A stretch of DNA of 64,000 nucleotides from Pholiota molesta (Eukaryota; Basidiomycota; Agaricomycetes; Agaricales; Strophariaceae), in the NCBI GenBank assembly GCA_014925825.1, contig JACGCK010000093.1:1-64000 (forward strand). The letters are read 5' to 3'. A program made the position numbers and the translations under genes. Below, in pieces: positions 35,614 to 47,042 of this stretch. Positions within the stretch are counted from its first letter, which is position 1. Every line of letters begins with the position of its first letter. A model generated the notes under the pieces. The model made no database searches, was not told where the DNA came from, and was given only the letters and a program-made list of their open reading frames with translations.

Positions 35614-38088
35614 CTATGTATAGGCCGTGAAGGCGTCCACACTCTGCATGCCGTTGTCCATGCCCACAACAGGCCCCGGTGCCGACAGCGCCTCCGCATA
35701 AGCTCCCGCAGAGTTGTACACCGAGAGGTAATTCAGCTGGTGTTGATTTTGTTGTTGCTGGTGGTGTGCCTCGCTCGGGTACGCGTCAGAGAGGGAAGAG
35801 TAAGCAGAGGAATTGTATGTGGATTCCTGCTGCTGCTGTTGGGTTTGTTGTTGAACATGAGGCTCCTGGGATTGCTGCTGTGTGGTGTAAAAGGGTGTGT
35901 TGTCCTGCTCGGACACGCTTTGATGTTCGCTTCCATTGTATGACATGTATTGCTCCTGTCGAGCCACCTTCTGGTGAAAAATGATTCAGATACAGATGAG
36001 TATACCCGTTTCTATATCAAGAACAGATAGTGTTTTAACACACCTGATCAGGCTTGCTCTCCAGTGCGAATGCGAGTTCACTCGAAGTAGAGATCGGCAC
36101 ACCAATAGGTGCAGGCGCGTCCTGCACATGTGGACTCTGCGCATCCCTCGGCGAAATGGTGTTCGTGGGGGATGGATACGAGCCTTCGGTGTGTTGCTGT
36201 TGCTGTTGCTGTTGCTGTTGCCCCTGCGTCTGCTGTTGCTGATGGTGGGCGATATCGGCGGGCACAATCAGCTCTTTTGCCGCATTAGCAAAGTTATATT
36301 CCTCATGCGGTGAGAAAGAAGCGAGGCCCATCGAAGTGTGAAGATCAGGCTGGGCGCTGACTTCGAGCTCGGAGAGCAACCCCAGGAAGTGTCCAGACGC
36401 ACTGCATATGGGAGGCGGTTCGTTAGCAAGCTGTGCAGCCAATCACAGTTCGCATTAAACCCAAACAAGCAAGCGAATTGCGGATCAGCGGCAGCAATAG
36501 GGAACGAACTTACCAAGAGTCTCGTCGCTCCTCCGCAAGTGATGTTCCGCGCCCGGTCCTCCAATGTCTGGGTAGTACGAGCTGTTGATGCTAGATTCGC
36601 TAGTGGCTATGGAGGCGAGCGATCCAAAGCGCGAATAGGCGTCATAAGCCGGCGAAGTCGCGTCCTCGTCGTGTTCTTCGCTTCGGAATGGGAACGAGCG
36701 AATAGAATCTGGCGAGTTGCGCTCGCTGTCCCCCGAGCTGGGTGATGCCATCGAAGGCGTACTGGCTGCACCAAATGAGAACCCGGGTGAGGGCAGCGGG
36801 CCGGGAATAGGGGAAGCGACCGCGCGTGATGAGTGCGCGTACAAGTGGTGATCGGGCAGCGATGCACGAATGACAGCGTCGTATGGCGTCAACGGGAAGG
36901 CGAAGGCGACTGCTGCGTCCTCGACATCGTCGAGAAGCGGCTTGCGCGCGAGTCCATGGACAGGCGACGCGTGTTGCTGTATTGGGGCAGAGGCGCAAAA
37001 CTCGACGACATATTTCGTCGTAGGGATGAGGGATAGCCGTACGGCGTACGGTTAATCTGATGGTGGCGGATGGCGGTGCCATTGCCGGGCATTGCAACCC
37101 CAAATTCTGGTCCATAGAGGGCGACGTTCTTAGCGCGCGCTAGGCTGGCGAATGGGTTGGAGGCCAGGCGCTGCAGACTAGCGTCGACCGAGCCACGCCG
37201 CAGAAGCGGATCGAAAGAATCGGTGGAGGGGCTATCTAGCGCAGAGCCTGGTTGGGGGAACGCGGTCGCGGGGAGGGAGCCTCTGCGGTGGAGGAAGTCG
37301 TTGTTGATGCCGCGGTTCGAGGACATGAAGGGGTTGGCAGGGGGGCGGATGGGGAAGGTCGCGCTGTCAGGTGGCGGCTCAACAGGAGAGTTCTGGTATG
37401 AAAACTTGGTGGCATCAGTGATCAGGTGCAGTTGTGGCGGCGAGGTGATCAGAGACGTCGGACTTTGGCTGACGGTGGGCGACTGCGAAAACGCGTCGTG
37501 CTCCTCCGAATCGTCCTGCTGCGCGGAGCTGTCGTCGTCGTCTTCCGCCTCGTCCTTGATAGCGAGCGACCCGGCAAACTCGTCCTCTTTGGCTGCGTCA
37601 TTTGTCCCTGACCCTCCTGGGCCCTTTGACCCGGGCAGCTTGCCTCCCTTCACTTTCTCCTTCGCGCGTCTGCAACCTAGAATAAACGGATGAAAAAATA
37701 AGACGAAGGAGGGAAAACTGACCGGTTTGGAACCAGACCTGCGACGCGTTGAAAGCGAACATGAGCAAAAAAAATAAAAAACGGTGGGCAGCGGTGCTCG
37801 TACCTGGACGCCGCGCGGGGTCATGTCGAGCTGGTGGGCGAGCTCCGTACGGAGATTGGCATTGGGCTTGGTGTCCTTTTTGAAGACGGCCTCGAGGACC
37901 TTGAGCTGTGCCGAGGTGGTGCGCTTGCGGTGCTTGACCTCGTTGGGGGTGTAGGGGTAGAAGGCGCGGAAGTCGACGGCGGCGGGGTCGTGGGGGATGG
38001 GGACGAGGGCGCGGGGATAGGGATGGGATTCGTAGCCCATGGGTGGCGGAGGACGGGAGTGGTTGTTGGGCGAAAGAGTGTGAAGCAT
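35614..38088 (-). CDS. Homeodomain transcription factor with poly-Q activation-type regions
   Basis: The homeodomain lies near the N terminus: KHRKRTTSAQLKVLEAVFKK, then LRTELAHQLDMTPRGVQ and, after an intron, VWFQN-RRAKEK. This is a typical (non-TALE) helix 3. One base is missing in the WFQN codons near 37728, and a second near 36900. An acidic stretch (DEAEDDDDSSAQQDDSEEHD) follows. Long serine/proline-rich regions come next (NPFMSSN, RRGSLPATAFPQPGSALDSP). Late exons hold glutamine runs, one of nine (near 36190-36225) and several of three to five. The protein ends SVDAFTAYT. The chosen ATG at 38088 gives MLHTLSPNNHSRPPPP; an in-frame ATG at 38196 is possible but adds an odd hydrophobic leader. 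Similar factors in mushrooms, such as hom1 and hom2 of Schizophyllum, control fruiting-body development. Which one this matches cannot be told here. Confidence 0.88.
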
Positions 38089-38774
38089 GTTATAGATATA
38101 AAACAGCGAAAAGAACGGCTCGTAAACAAACCAGTTCGTGTTGCCAGGAACAACGCGCCGAATCTGGTTAGACTCGTGCGCCCTTAGCGAGCACATACTG
38201 CGCTATCAGATAATCATTCAGACATCTCGACTTCCTCTATTATTTGTAGCTACGTCCTAGTATATAGTGCGATGTGCGTAGACAAACCAAGGGGGGGAAT
38301 TAAAATAAGCAATGCAAGTGCAATCGACAGCAACGACGGACAAAACAGTTTGGGACAGGTATCATAGGCGTTCTAAATGGTGGGGGCATGGAATGTCATA
38401 GGGCATAGGCAAGAAATGCAATGAGGCGGTGGAGTGCATGGTGAGGTATGTAATAATAATATGCAACAAGGAAGAAGGAGTTGAGAACAGAAATCCGTGT
38501 ACTAGTTGGGGTCAACGAGTGCCACAATCAAAAGAAGATCCCATACATACAACAAAGAAAATAAAAAAATCCCAGCAAAGCGAAGAAAGACAGTCCCAAT
38601 GGAAAATCGTGATGCGGTCCGATTCAGAGGTCGTGCGGGGTCGTGGAGGTGTGAACGCATCGTCGTCGCCGTCTCTTGCTGTCCCTTTGGCAATTATAAA
38701 GAAGGGAACCCTCGACGCGGCAACGCAACGCAAAAAAAGAAGCCGTCCAATCCTAAGCAAGCAGGTGTGGGGGA
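38089..38774. other. Homeodomain promoter and Wee1 3' flank
   Basis: This is 690 bases between two minus-strand genes. A-rich tracts occur (for example 38550-38580). No gene is seen. Confidence 0.5.
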
Positions 38775-41700
38775 TCACAGACTGGTGTCCATAGCGCCCT
38801 CTCCGCGGTCCAGGATATCTTCCAAAAAGCCAGCCGGCACGCTCGCGAGCGGCGACGCGCCCCACGTACTCTTCCCCTGGCTCTTCAGCGCATCGTGCAT
38901 CCGCTCCATGGCCTCACACGCGCGCCGGACGACCGGATGCGCACACACCTGCTCGATCGTCAACCGCATCGCAGGCTCCGTGCGCATCATGTTCCGAATG
39001 AGGTCCGCGAGCTCTGGGCTATCCTCCTCCAGATCAACCTGTGAGAAGTCTTCCCGCCGCAGCCGCTGCCAGCCTTCTCCTCTGTGGGCAAGACATAATC
39101 AGTCATGTTCAATAGCACATACAGTCACGGACCGCGAGGGCCGCGGACGGTAAACAGGAAAGCAACACTCACTGGTCAGGGACGACAATGTTCGATGCGG
39201 TTTCCAAGATGTCATTCCAAAGCTAAGATCAGGCGACGTGAGAAAACAGCCACTGTGAGAGCCGTTCTAACCGTGCGACTTACCTGAACATGTCGGCCGC
39301 CTTGCCATAGCGGCCTTGCAGCACCTCGGGTGCCAAGTATAGCTTGTCTCCCTCGCGTTCGAAACCTCCTCCTCCACCGCCCCCGCCTAGTTGAGCACCG
39401 CCTGGAGCGGACGCGCTAGCCCCCGAAGCGGTGTCAAAGAAGGCGGGGCGAGGCCACAAGACGCCATTCCGAAGTCGCCGATCTTGAACTGGCCTTCCTT
39501 GGTCACAAATACATTCGAAGGCTTCAAGTCGAGGTGGATCACCCCAGAATCGTGAATGAATCTCAAGCCCTGCAAGGAAAAGAAGTGTCAGAATGATGGA
39601 ATGTGCAGAGTCTCGGTGTGACAAATGAAAGGGAGCCGAATAGCTAAATTGCGTGACTTACGTTACTGAGATCAACCACTATCTTCCACACCCGCGCTTC
39701 GTCCAGGCGAGGAAGACGCGTCCGTACTCCCACAGAAGCGCGCAAGATTGCCCGATTCACAGAGCTCAGTACAGATGTACAGCGCTTCGTTCTCCTCCCA
39801 ACCGTCGATGTACGCCAACACGTTAGGATGGCGCCCTTCGTCATATTGGGATTGGGCGGCCTGTGACAGATGCTTCAGGATGCTGACCTCTTCTCTCAAT
39901 CGGAGCCTAAATACAGACACAAAAAATCAGCACAGTAACATAGCAACTGCAGTTAAAAAAGACCGCGAAGCGCGGCTATAAAGAGCCAGTACCAATCTCG
40001 GAACGACCTGCCTCTTGGGATTGGATGATCACGCGCCGCGGCCTTCGCACCGCGCGTCCCACCCAAGATTCCCAAGAAAGGCAGGATGTCGAGGAGTAGC
40101 GCCCAAAGAAAACAAATCAAAATTTAGGAAGGAAACTACCGATGTTTAGCTCCTTCAAACTGCTTAGACTTCTTGATGGCGTAGACCTCCATGGCATCAT
40201 GTTTACTTTGCGCTTTGATCACCTTGCCAAATTCGCCGCTGCCGATCTCCTCGATCTCCTCAAAGTCGCGTTCAAACCGACCGGGCTGCTCGTCTTCCGC
40301 GAACGTGTCCGATAAACGCCGCGCCACCATCTCCCGTCGCGGGGGTAGATGGCGGGCGCCACCGGCGCTCTCAACCAGGCTCGACCGCCTATGGTCCGTC
40401 GGCGAATTGAGAGTGGTTACAGAGCTATTCGAGGATCCAGACGTCGATCGCGATGATATCTTGTTGGGCTCATCACCAGATGGAGACATACGCAGCGGTA
40501 TCCTAGGCTTGGGAGCTGCCAATCTGCCAAATGGGACAGAAAAAAGAAAAGAGCAGTCAGCAAACATTCAAGATCGCATCAAACCAAACAGCCTGCGCGC
40601 GTTGATTGAGAATGTAAAAAAAGGAGCTGAACATACCTATTCCTTTTCCGCGTGTGGGCGTATTCGTGACAGATGTCGCTTCGCTCCCACTCGAAAAGGC
40701 CCACTGCTGCTCCTGCGCATGAGCCAGCGATTGCGTGCAAGAGGGGCGCCAGGTTGGCCAAGGCCGAGGCCCAGATATTTATGATCGCGGCGCATACTAG
40801 GACTATACTCCTCTTCCTCCTCCGTATCAGTGGTGTTCTGCCGCTCGTGGTTATTTAGCTGCTTTAGCGCCGACCTGGAAGGCAGCGGGCAAGCTCTTCC
40901 TGGGACTTTCTTGAAGTCGCAGTCGTCCTTGAGCCCGACCTTGGACGCGACCGCGCTCTGCCACGGGCGGTCGTTTCCGAAGTAATTCATCCGCGCCTTT
41001 TTGACAGGCGTCCCAGGGGCTTTCTTGGGCATGGTCGAGGCTTTAGACGCGTCTGCCAACGTCTTCATGATGAACTCATCCACGTCAACGACTGCACCAC
41101 CGTAAGGGTGTGTTGGCTGTCATCTGTCCCTTTCACGAAAACCTCGCAGGTGGCCAACCTGAAAACCCTTCAGGCGTAACACCCGGAGTGACAAGGCCGT
41201 CTTCGGAACAGATGGAGCTAACGCTGGTGAGGCGTTGGGCATGGCACGCCGATAATCACCAGCAGACTGCTAGAACCCGTAGATGGCACCTCGTCTTCGT
41301 CGCTGGCCAAGATAAACTCGCGAGGCTTGTATTTCATGGGGAGCGCCGCCTTGGACCCTGGCGACGGTGTTTGGTGACCACATTCAATTTGAACGAATCA
41401 TCCCAGCGAAGAAAATATCCTCGTCGTCCATCTCAATGCTGGTATTGCTCGGCCCATCGTCGACCGCAGGCCCGAAAGGCGACGATCCAGGGGAAGGCAT
41501 ATCGCGTGTCTGCAGCGTGTTCCATACCCCCAGATCGACACTCCCGCTGTCTGGACCTGCATAGCTGTGTCGAAAGGCTAAACGCTGGCTCGGCGCACGC
41601 TGCCCAGGAGCTGTTGCCTGGGACGCTGACAGGGCGGTGCTGCTCGTGCGGGATCGCGTCATGGGGCGTTGTGCTGGGGTGTTTATTTTCGCCACGGGGA

Positions 41701-43064
41701 TCGCGGGGCCGAAGAAGAGCGTAGCCGCGCTGACGCTGTCAATCCTACTCAATGGGGGCCGAGGTGGATACGCTGGGTGATGGGCTGCGCCGGGATGGGC
41801 AAAGTTGGAGCCTCCGCTGGTCCGACGTCGCGGACGAGGGGAACCCGCTTCGGAAGAGGAGGAGGATCCAGAAGAGGGCGACATGCCGCCTCGATGAGCT
41901 GTCGAAGGGAATGCAACGGGCCGCTGTGCCTCGGACGGCTGATCCCCACTCTGCATGGAATGCTAGACTGCTTTTGATGCATACATTAGGTCGAGTCGGT
42001 TCACGAGAAAAATCAGAACGTACCTTGATCGGTGACTTGGGAGCCCTGTAAGATTTCTCGAGCAGATCGGCAGACAAAGGGCGAGACCGCGCTCGACGCT
42101 TCGTGATATGGCCACCAGGAGAAACAGCCTCTGCGACCTCTTCCTTGTCTTTGCCTTTGGGAAGGGGCGAATTGAAGACGAGTGGTTTGGGGAATTGTCC
42201 GCCTTTGGCGCTTAGCCGGGGCTTGTTGAGGAACAGGGTATGATCTGACTCTTCATCATCATCCATTTCACAGCCCGAGTCATTTGTGATCTCGTCAAAC
42301 GTAAACTCATCATGCTGCGGATGAGTATCGTTGAGTCGCAAACGCGTCAGTGTGGCTGTTTGGCGTTTGAGGTACGCATCCGTTTCCGCCTTGGTCTGAG
42401 GTGTCCGTGCGTTGAACTTGGGCGCCGGGAGTGGCGCAAGGCGATCGAATGCCACCGAGGTGTCGCCGCCTTTGGAATGGGTGACCTTCAATGGAATATG
42501 ATGACTAGGGCGAAGGGGCGTAATATTGGGCGTAGACTTTCGCTTGGTGCCCACGCCAACGCGAGAAGCAGCTATGGAGTCCGCAGCAGGAGCTGCGACT
42601 GCAAGATGCGTGTTGATGGAGACCGGAGCCAGAGCTGGGCGACTGGAAACGCGATGGCCCTGCTTGACTGGCGTCAACAGAGGTGGAGAGGAAGAGGGAT
42701 TGAAGAAAGGCGCGGCCGCATCGGATCCTGACAATGTAGACGAAAGGAAGATAGAGCCTTCCTCGTCATCGGCAGGAATAAGTTGTGGCTTTGTGGCATA
42801 GAATGGATTAGGGTAGTGCGCCAGCGCTGGAGAGTTGAAAGGTGAATTGAATTGGTCGTCGCTGTCTTGGACATGAGAGTTGGCGGCGGTTGGAAAGAGC
42901 GGCCGGTGGCGGAGCGGGGAGGGCGAGAGCATGGGTGAGTCGTAATGGGAATGGGATTGGGGAGGGGTGCAGTGGCGGATGTTGAAGTTGGGAGAGACGG
43001 CCACGCCCGAGGTGCGTGGCGCGTTCCTGTGAACGTAAGGTTTTGTAGGAGTAGACACGAGCAT
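38775..43064 (-). CDS. WEE1: Wee1-family cell-cycle protein kinase
   Basis: Wee1 kinases delay mitosis by phosphorylating the conserved tyrosine of Cdk1 in the nucleus. The first exon encodes MLVSTPTKPYVHRNAPRTSG, and about 900 residues rich in S/T-P follow, as in other fungal Wee1 regulatory regions. The kinase domain starts FEEIEEIGSGEFGKVIKA (glycine loop) and continues VYAIKKSKQFEG (catalytic lysine), LREEVSILKHLSQ and YICTELCESGNLARF. The catalytic loop is IHLDLKPSNVFVTKEGQFKI and the magnesium loop is GDFGMAS. The HLDLKPSN form and the absence of the usual APE-type spacing are Wee1 traits. The activation segment has a poly-glycine insert before EREGDKLYLAPEVLQGRYGK. The C terminus ends DILDRGEGAMDTSL. 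Bases are missing near 39710-39745, and probably near 39450 and in the regulatory region. Introns are numerous and short. Confidence 0.9.
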
Positions 43065-44249
43065 CGCTAAAAGAGGGGTTGATAGATGGATTGGAGCGAG
43101 GCGCGTGTCAGGGCGCTTATTGTGGGATAGAGCAGTGCAGCGGAGCCCGCTGGGCGGGGGATGGTGGTAGGTGCGGTGTGGGCAGCGTCTGCAGGATTAT
43201 GGGGCGGGTCGTCGTCGCGGTCGTGTACGGAATAAATAAAATAGGGACGCAGCCCACATTCTTTTCAATCTCACGACTTCACCGTTCAACATAGTCACGT
43301 GACCGCGTTTCGCGTTGTTGAGTTGTCACCACCCGCCTCCGTGGTGACTCCTCCCCAATTGTCCTATTCTTCTTCCACTCGGCGCCTCCACTGTCATCCT
43401 CAATCCACAGAGCAACGCATATTGCTAGAGCAACCTCTCGAGCATTGTTCTCCATAGCCGCCTGTCGCTTCGTCCAGTACTTCAAACAATGGCGTGGAAA
43501 CGTCTGGAACGTCCCCATCGGAAGGGTTCCGGAGCGTGTCGTACCACACTCGTGGCTTCGAGCAAAAATGCATCTTTGGCGTGCACTCTAGCCCACTCAC
43601 TCGGGATGACTGGTAATGTAGCACTGCGGGACCGGGCTCCGCATCTCTACGCATGCAGGGACGTGCTCTCGTGGATTACTTAGGCTACCAGATCAACCTC
43701 GAACCTACGGACTCGGACGGTTACATATGGAGTACTTATGGTCCGTCTTGGTCCGTCCAATCGCATTTTCTACTGAATCGATACTGAATCCTGATGAATC
43801 TACCTTCCTTCAAAAATTCACTCAAATAATCTTCGAAGGTCCTCGCCTCATCTGGCAGCTGGTTCCACGATCCTCAGCGCTCCAACAGCGCTTCCCAAGT
43901 TTCGGAATAATTTCTCCGTATAACATAGGTGTAACTTCGGAATCCCAGAATTCCAACTTGGTCGCTGTGCTGCAGATCACAACATGCTCTCGAAGTACAA
44001 CAACATCGCGTCCTTACAGTAACAAATGTATGCCGAGCTGAGTAGTCATGATAATTTGAGTTTCCCGTTATGAGTGACAATCAGAGGCGTAAAAGGGTGT
44101 ATAGAGGCTGCACAGTCGTTGCAAACTTGCAATCCTACACTTAAATTATCTGTCGCAGTAGCTGTCCCGGGCCGCCCATAGACGATGTATCGACTTCTGA
44201 TTGTGCTTTGATTGATGGACCAAATACTCTAATCTCCCCTACCAGTTCG
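43065..44249. other. Intergenic with a possible orphan exon
   Basis: This is 1.2 kb upstream of Wee1. A plus-strand frame near 43456-43608, opened by a CCATAG acceptor, reads as ordinary protein (GFRSVSYHTRGFEQKCIFGV). A second frame near 43650-43760 reads ALVDYLGYQINLEPTDSDGY. I found no start codon for them and recognise no family. They may be remnants of a lost gene. Confidence 0.35.
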
Positions 44250-46850
44250 CTCTTCCCAGCCTCCACTGCAATCTCTTACCCCCGCATCCTCGACAGCTGC
44301 ATTCTCGCCTGTTGAGAGATAACTTTTGACGACCGACCCAGTTCAACCACTTCTCGCCAACAAAAAAAAACGCAAGCTACAAAATCAGCTCTCTTTTGCA
44401 CAGCATTTGCACAATTCGTGAGTCGCCTCCCCCCGCGTCCTCTCGTCCATGCCCTGGCGGGTCGTCAAACCCATCTAACCCCTTCTGCCTCAGAATGAGC
44501 AAATCTTCAACTGCAACTGCAGCAAAGAATCGGACTCCGCTTCCAGCAAGGTCAGCTTGGGCAAAGGGCCCTCCGCAGACACCGGCCGCCCCTTCCCCGC
44601 GCTCTCAGTCTCCAGCTCCCGTGCGCCAAACTCATCCTCGCCGGTCAAGTGCTCTCGGCCAAGGCATCCCTGTTAAAGATGGCGTCAGCGTCCCACGAAG
44701 GAACATAGGTGCAGTAAACCAAGGTTAGTCATCCGTCATTGTACAGCGCTAATGCTGACTTTTCCAAGGCTCTGCAGTGACCTTTGGTTCAATAGACGAC
44801 GTACCAACGCCAACATTCTTGTCTCCTGCTGCTGCGCCAGCTCTCGAATCTGAAGGCGTAAATTCCTTTGGAACTGTCCCTGAGGCAACGAAGGCAACGG
44901 CAGGCTTCGATATCTTCAACAGCATCGTCACCTACTGTATCGGCTGCTGTACCACTAGCCAAGCCAAAAATCGACATTAAAAAAATGTTCCTTAATCCCA
45001 CTTCCGCCCCCTCACAGAATCAATCATCAGAGAAATCATCATCACCGTCGATGCGAAATTCTCCTTTGCCCTCACAACCCTCCTCATCACACCAACTTCA
45101 CAATCGCTCCTCCAACATCTCAATTGGCTCATTCATTTACGCCATCTGTTCCCAGTGGCTCAAGACCGCCTCAGAACAATGGTCCTAATGGGGCGCCTCC
45201 TCGCTCACCGCAATATTCGCGACAAATGGCCAATGGCACAGGACCTCGCTCAGGCGGGCAAAATGGCGACCCTGCTGGCCCGAGAAGCCCACGATTAGTT
45301 CCTCACTCTCACCCGCCTCAACCTTCTCCAATGGGTCCTCTTCCTATGCAACCTCCTATGCAACCACAAATGCACCAACGTATGCCCATGGCTTGGGGTG
45401 GTTACTACGTAAGACTTTATCCCTTCATCGTCTGTCTAAGTTCTCAGCTTATAGATTCTTCGATCAGTATCCCAACCCTGAACAGCAACATTATCAAATG
45501 TATCCTACATGGTATCCCCCTCCTATGTCTATGCAATACCCCATGGCCACCTCAGCGTCCCGGCCCCCATATGGGTCCTCATCCCTCTATGCCTATGTCT
45601 CCTAGAAATCCCCCATCTTCTCTCCAAGGTCTGGTACCCCGACGTTATCCCATACCATCCTTTACCCATCCGCCATGCTCCACCCGCCCCTCCTTCCACG
45701 CAACCAACTCCATCGTGGCCTGACATCTCCTCCGCCGATACCTCGTCTGCATCGATACCCGCCTTACTGCACTCCACGGCTTTGTGCCACGTGGAACAAA
45801 AATCACATTGAAAAAAGATGGCACAGAGGTGAATCTAGAGAATTTACCCGCTAAGACCGTCATCCGTGTAGAATCGGAGAACCAGCGCAGGAAACGGCTT
45901 GCGGAAGAACAGGCAAAGGAGAAGGAGAGTGCGACACCACCCCAGCACCCTGGTACACCGACAATACCCTATACTCTTGCCTCAGACAACCCCGACCACG
46001 CTCCACTTCCGCCCCCTGCCCCCTCACGAGCACCGGACTCCATTGGCGGCCTGAAAATTCTGCCAACATTGAAACCGGGTACGCCGAATATACGACCCCC
46101 GAGCATCCGTATGGAGTCGGAGGAACAGCGCAAGAAGAGGCTTGAGGAGGAGGACATCAAGAGGATGGAAAGTGCGCGTATCGAGGCCTACAAGAAGACG
46201 AGCGAATGGGGGAAGAGGAAGGAAGCCGAGCGCAAGGTCAAAGAAGCCGAGGAAAGGAAGAGACAAGAGGAAGAGGAGGAAAAAGAAAAGGAGCGTATTC
46301 GCAAGGAGGAAGAGGCACAAGGTTCACACTCTAGGAGAAGTTACCGTTATGCAAGGAGATCGAGGAGCGGGAAGCTTAACGAGTACGCGAGGAGGAATAG
46401 CACAAGCACAAGGAGGCTGAAGCGCTGAAAAATCCAAGAAGGATGAAGAGGAAATTCTTGAGAGGGAGCGCATCGAGAAGGAAGGTCCAGGAAGAGCGAG
46501 TGGCGAAGGAAACTGGGGCTGAGCATCTATGTCTCGAACAGGAGGAGGCTGCGAAGAAGGCTGGTGCCGAAGCTGAAGTTGCTGCTACTAGCTCTGCTGC
46601 CACCCCTGAACCCTCACCCGAATCATTCAAAGAGGCCTCCAAAAACGGAGAACTCGTCGACAACGTTCAAGATGTGGACCCATCCGCGCCTGCCAAAGAA
46701 GCGTAAGAATGATCTTCGTATTAACACTACTTACTTCCTGACATAGCCCCTGGTCGATAGGAAGCGTCCTGGTCCTTCGATCTTACTGGTGTGAAGAGTG
46801 TCAATGCTGGCTATCGGAACCCATACGGTTCTAGCACCAACTAAGGAAGT
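44250..46850 (+). pseudogene. Segmental-duplication pseudogene of the 5' half of eIF4G
   Basis: From the 5' untranslated region onward this segment matches the eIF4G gene at about 56570-59140. Shared pieces include the leader (AGTTCAACCACTTCTCG), the 5'UTR intron, and the start MSKSSTATAAKN (ATG at 44495). They also include the first coding intron, KPKIDIKK-like text, SPQYSRQMANGTGPRSGGQN and the glutamate/lysine coiled-coil region. Introns are kept, so this is a DNA duplication and not a retro-copy. The frame is broken many times by deletions and insertions larger than one base. The coiled-coil region is shortened. A unit coding for a QRKKRL-type motif occurs twice (about 45861-45932 and 46101-46172). 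Similarity stops near 46850, before the eIF4E-binding site, so the MIF4G and C-terminal domains are absent. No working eIF4G can come from here. Confidence 0.9.
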
Positions 46851-47042
46851 AGACACAGAACGGTTGTCGTACGTCACATTTCCTCATTATCTGCTGAGTT
46901 CAAAAATAAACAACACGCTCAAAAGAATTGGACAATCGACCAGTGATCATCGAGCTAGCGAGAAGCATCTCAAAAACGGAGCCTTGTGTACCCTCAAATT
47001 CTGCACGGTTTATACAAAATTGTGATTCAAATTTCGTGTTAT

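Noticed and set aside
44495..46850. A second functional eIF4G or a short N-terminal isoform gene
   Set aside because: Multiple frame breaks, a shortened coiled-coil region and the absence of the eIF4E site and MIF4G domain argue for a pseudogene.
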